Positions 5,706 to 7,930 of a stretch of DNA of 7,930 nucleotides are shown here, in pieces (the first letter of the stretch is position 1; every line of letters begins with the position of its first letter). This DNA comes from Mariprofundaceae bacterium (GTDB lineage Bacteria > Pseudomonadota > Zetaproteobacteria > Mariprofundales > Mariprofundaceae), in the NCBI GenBank assembly GCA_030950825.1, contig JAUZQT010000049.1, positions 1-7,930 on the forward strand. The letters are read 5' to 3'. Made by a program: the position numbers and the translations under genes. The notes beneath the pieces are model-generated. The model worked only from the letters and a program-made list of their open reading frames with translations. It was not told the DNA's origin and did no database searches.

Positions 5706-7631
5706 CTATTGTGTTAACAATGCGTTTAGCTTGCGAACAAAACCCGCAGGATCTTCAGGCAAAGCCCCTTCTGCTAAAATAGCTTGGTCAAAAAGAATAT
5801 CAGCGAAATCAGCGATATTCTCTTCAGAGTCCATATTGGCAAGGCGCTTAACCAAAGCATGCTCTGGATTGATTTCCAAAATGGGTTTCACACTTGGAAT
5901 ATCCTGACCTGCTTGTTTAAGAATACGCTCCATATTTCCCGTCATATCGAATTGATCCGAAACCAAACAAGCTGGAGATTCTGTCAGGCGATCAGTTGTA
6001 CGCACGTCTTTCACTTTATCACCCAGTGCCTCTTTTAACTTCTGCACAGCAGGCTCTGCCGATTTAACCGCTTCCTCATGCTCTTTTTTATCTTCCTCGG
6101 CGTTTTCACCAATATTGGATAAATCCAACTCACCCTTGGCAATGGATTGTAATGATTTACCATCAAATTCCGTTAGATGTGTTGTTAGCCATTCATCAAT
6201 GCGATCGGATAACAGCAATACTTCAATGCCCTTTTTGCGGAAAATTTCCAAATGAGGACTATGTTTCGCAGCGGCCAAGTTTTCAGCAGTGATATAATAA
6301 ATGGTATCCTGATTTTCAAGCATACGCTCAACATAGTCTGTGAGTGATACGCCTTGCTCATCTTGTTGTGTGCTTGAGAAACGCAGTAGCTTGGCAATGC
6401 GATCACGGTTGGCTGTATCTTCAATAATGCCCTCTTTCAGGCAGTTACCAAATTGTCCCCAGAAATCAGCATAATCAGTGCTTTTTTCATCAGCTTCACC
6501 GTCATTTGATTTTTTTGCCATGTCTTCAAGCAAGCTCAACACACGTTTGCTCGCACCTTTTTTCATCGCTGTCATGGCTGGGCTTTGCTGTAAAATTTCA
6601 CGCGAAACATTCAATGGCAAATCATTGGTATCCATCACGCCACGTACAAAACGTAAATAACGTGGTAGCAGATCTTCATTCGCTTCCATAATGAATACAC
6701 GGCGAACATAAAGTTTCACACCATGCTTGGATTCAGCTTGCCATAAATCGAATGGTGCACGTTTTGGCAGATACAATAACAGGGTATATTCATATTTGCC
6801 TTCCAGCTTTTGGTGCAAGCGTGCCAATGGATCTTCATAGTCATGAGCAATATGTTTATAAAAGTTATTATATTCTTCATCGGATAATTCGGACTTTGGA
6901 CGTGTCCACAATGCTGATGCCTGGTTAACGGTTTCGACTTCTGCTGGTTTTTCTTCGCTCGCCTCTTCAGAAGGGTCTGCTGGCATGACTGTGCCCAACA
7001 TGCGAATCGGAAAAGGGATGTGATCTGCATATTTATGAATGATGGAGGTTAAGCGGAAAGATTCTAGGAACTCATCGGCTTCTTCACGCAAATGCAATAC
7101 AATTTCAGTACCACGCGCTTCTTTTTCAACGGTTTCAATATCGTACTGGCCATCACCTGTGGATTCCCAACGTACACCATGCTCTTTTTCAATCCCTGCC
7201 CTACGTGTTGTAACGGTTACTTTGTCGGCAACCAAAAAGGATGAATAGAATCCAACACCAAATTGACCGATCAAATGGGCATCTTTTTCCTGATCACCGG
7301 AAAGCTGTCCAAAAAATTCTTTCGTTCCAGAACGTGCAATAGTACCAATATTGGCAATCACCTCATCTCTGTTCATGCCTATACCATTATCACGAATGGT
7401 AATGGTTCGCGCATCTGTATTGGCTTCGATATAAACATGAAGATCGGAATCGCCTTCATACAAAGCATCATCCGTCGTGGCTTCAAAACGCAATTTATCG
7501 GCTGCATCGGAAGCATTGGAGATTAATTCACGTAAAAAAATTTCTTTATTGGAATAAAGCGAATGAATCATCAAGTCGAGAAGTTGTTTAACCTCGGTTT
7601 GAAATACATGGGTTTCTTTTGTATTGGACAT
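5706..7631 (-). CDS. htpG: Molecular chaperone HtpG (bacterial Hsp90)
   Basis: ATP-driven cytosolic Hsp90 chaperone that works as a dimer late in protein folding and under stress, usually with the DnaK system. It has 641 residues (E. coli 624, from memory). The N-terminal GHKL ATPase domain (about 1-215) shows RELISNASDAADKLR with catalytic Glu35 and Mg-binding Asn39, DNGIGM (81-86), GTIARSGT (96-103) and the lid-flanking GQFGVGFYSSF (122-132). An acidic linker (about 217-235, SEEASEEKPAE) precedes the middle domain, which carries PLNVSREILQ with the ATPase-stimulating arginine Arg344. The C-terminal dimerisation domain runs from about 520 to the end. All key residues are intact. The ATG is supported by conservation of ETHVFQTEVKQLL at the N-terminus; the nearest Shine-Dalgarno-like AAGGGA (7649-7644) is 12 bases away, longer than usual. 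It is monocistronic here, converging on aspC, with a candidate promoter upstream. Confidence 0.97.
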   Translation of the reverse strand: MSNTKETHVFQTEVKQLLDLMIHSLYSNKEIFLRELISNASDAADKLRFEATTDDALYEGDSDLHVYIEANTDARTITIRDNGIGMNRDEVIANIGTIARSGTKEFFGQLSGDQEKDAHLIGQFGVGFYSSFLVADKVTVTTRRAGIEKEHGVRWESTGDGQYDIETVEKEARGTEIVLHLREEADEFLESFRLTSIIHKYADHIPFPIRMLGTVMPADPSEEASEEKPAEVETVNQASALWTRPKSELSDEEYNNFYKHIAHDYEDPLARLHQKLEGKYEYTLLLYLPKRAPFDLWQAESKHGVKLYVRRVFIMEANEDLLPRYLRFVRGVMDTNDLPLNVSREILQQSPAMTAMKKGASKRVLSLLEDMAKKSNDGEADEKSTDYADFWGQFGNCLKEGIIEDTANRDRIAKLLRFSSTQQDEQGVSLTDYVERMLENQDTIYYITAENLAAAKHSPHLEIFRKKGIEVLLLSDRIDEWLTTHLTEFDGKSLQSIAKGELDLSNIGENAEEDKKEHEEAVKSAEPAVQKLKEALGDKVKDVRTTDRLTESPACLVSDQFDMTGNMERILKQAGQDIPSVKPILEINPEHALVKRLANMDSEENIADFADILFDQAILAEGALPEDPAGFVRKLNALLTQ

Positions 7632-7695
7632 AAATTATGTGGTTCCCTTGAGCTTTTTTTACGCTGATATTTACGCGTTAGCATGTTCTTGAGCC

Positions 7696-7724
7696 TATAT
7701 AAGGAATGATTGTATCAAATTCAA
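7696..7724 (-). promoter_or_regulatory. Candidate htpG promoter
   Basis: Leftward, TTGAAT (7724-7719) is followed by a 17-bp spacer and TATATA (7701-7696), a fair sigma70-type match. TTGAAT followed after 14 bases by CCTTATAT (7704-7697) also partly resembles a sigma32 heat-shock promoter, which would suit htpG. The two readings overlap and cannot be separated by eye. The leader would be about 60 bases. Confidence 0.45.
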
Positions 7725-7730
7725 CCCCTG

Positions 7731-7743
7731 CCTGAATAATTCA
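7731..7743 (+). repeat. 13-bp copy of the MITE terminal repeat
   Basis: CCTGAATAATTCA is identical to the first 13 bases of the 81-bp element's terminal repeat (5480-5492), then diverges (CA instead of TA). It lies six bases upstream of the candidate htpG -35 and two bases before the predicted intron. It may be the left end of another element of the same family whose remainder lies beyond the intron. Confidence 0.6.
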
Positions 7744-7745
7744 CA

Positions 7746-7930
7746 GTGCGGCCGGGCAAGGTCGTTTATTCTGGTGGGTGAAAATCCAGCTCCGGTAAGG
7801 ATTAGCCATCCGCCGGGAAGTGAACCTTGGGTCGGCGGAAGTAATTCCAAAGATTGAGCACAAGGGAATCGAAGCAATAGGCCGTAAGCGTAAGCTGAAG
7901 TGATTGAGCCACGAAATATTCAAAATGGGA
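7746..7930 (+). mobile_element. 5' end of a group II intron (partial, runs off right edge)
   Basis: The stretch opens with GTGCG, the canonical group II 5' splice-site consensus. It continues with GC-rich, strongly structured sequence unlike its surroundings: CTGG/CCAG enclosing GGGTGAAA, a 7-bp stem TCCGCCG/CGGCGGA (7809-7815 with 7833-7839), and ATTCC/GGAAT (7844-7848 with 7865-7869). This resembles domain I of bacterial group II introns as I remember it. TATTCA at 7917-7922 (intron position 172-177) is complementary to TGAATA at exon positions -13 to -8, where IBS2 is expected. The catalytic domains V and VI and any reverse transcriptase lie beyond the window, so the call rests on the 5' end alone. 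Open frames across this stretch are not credible genes. Confidence 0.6.

Noticed and set aside
7770..7815. Cobalamin-riboswitch-like stretch (GGTGGGTGAAAATCC followed by CCGG)
   Set aside because: The bases after it do not continue into the conserved B12-box pattern. The upstream GTGCG and surrounding stems fit group II domain I better, and no B12-related gene is in view.
7770..7826. GTGAA inside GGGTGAAA and AAGTGAACC as EBS1 partners of TTCAC in the exon
   Set aside because: They lie only about 30-80 bases into the intron, upstream of the EBS2 candidate, whereas EBS1 normally follows EBS2.
7695..7923. Two overlapping leftward ORFs of 60 codons
   Set aside because: They lie across the predicted structured intron RNA and the htpG promoter. 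Neither has a recognisable domain or a good ribosome binding site.

Overview
The window comes from a Gram-negative bacterium, most likely a proteobacterium of moderately low GC. The evidence is a matched Aas/LplT lysophospholipid recycling pair (an inner-membrane system of diderm bacteria) and a proteobacterial-type HtpG. The aminotransferase is the 1b/I-gamma type rather than the enterobacterial AspC type, so an enteric is unlikely. Genus and class cannot be fixed from this window.

Layout. Positions 1-3823 hold one leftward operon: a TetR-family regulator, then a bifunctional acyltransferase/acyl-ACP synthetase (Aas), then an LplT-type lysophospholipid transporter that runs off the left edge. 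The genes overlap (tetR/aas, 11 bp) or are 2 bp apart (aas/lplT). The promoter ahead of tetR has a TTGACA-17-TTTAAT core. One perfect palindrome fills its spacer and a near-identical second one lies just past the predicted transcription start, so autorepression by the TetR protein is the simplest reading. LplT flips lysophospholipid inward and Aas re-acylates it, so the operon looks like a self-contained, ligand-controlled phospholipid repair unit.

Positions 4040-5257 carry a divergent PLP-dependent aminotransferase gene (aspartate aminotransferase type). The 448-bp gap after it (5258-5705) contains no convincing gene but is full of inverted repeats. The clearest is an 81-bp MITE-like element with perfect 17-bp terminal inverted repeats and a 4-bp CTAA duplication, inserted inside an older REP-like palindrome. 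A terminator-like hairpin with a T tract follows.

Positions 5706-7631 (leftward) encode the Hsp90 chaperone HtpG, with a candidate promoter at 7696-7724. Just upstream of that promoter is a second 13-bp copy of the MITE end. Two bases further on begins what looks like the 5' end of a group II intron (GTGCG at 7746), running off the right edge. A six-base sequence in the intron is complementary to the exon exactly where an IBS2/EBS2 pairing is expected.

The core genes are of well-known families. The less ordinary content is the TetR-controlled aas-lplT arrangement, the nested repeat insertion, and the intron joined to a MITE end.
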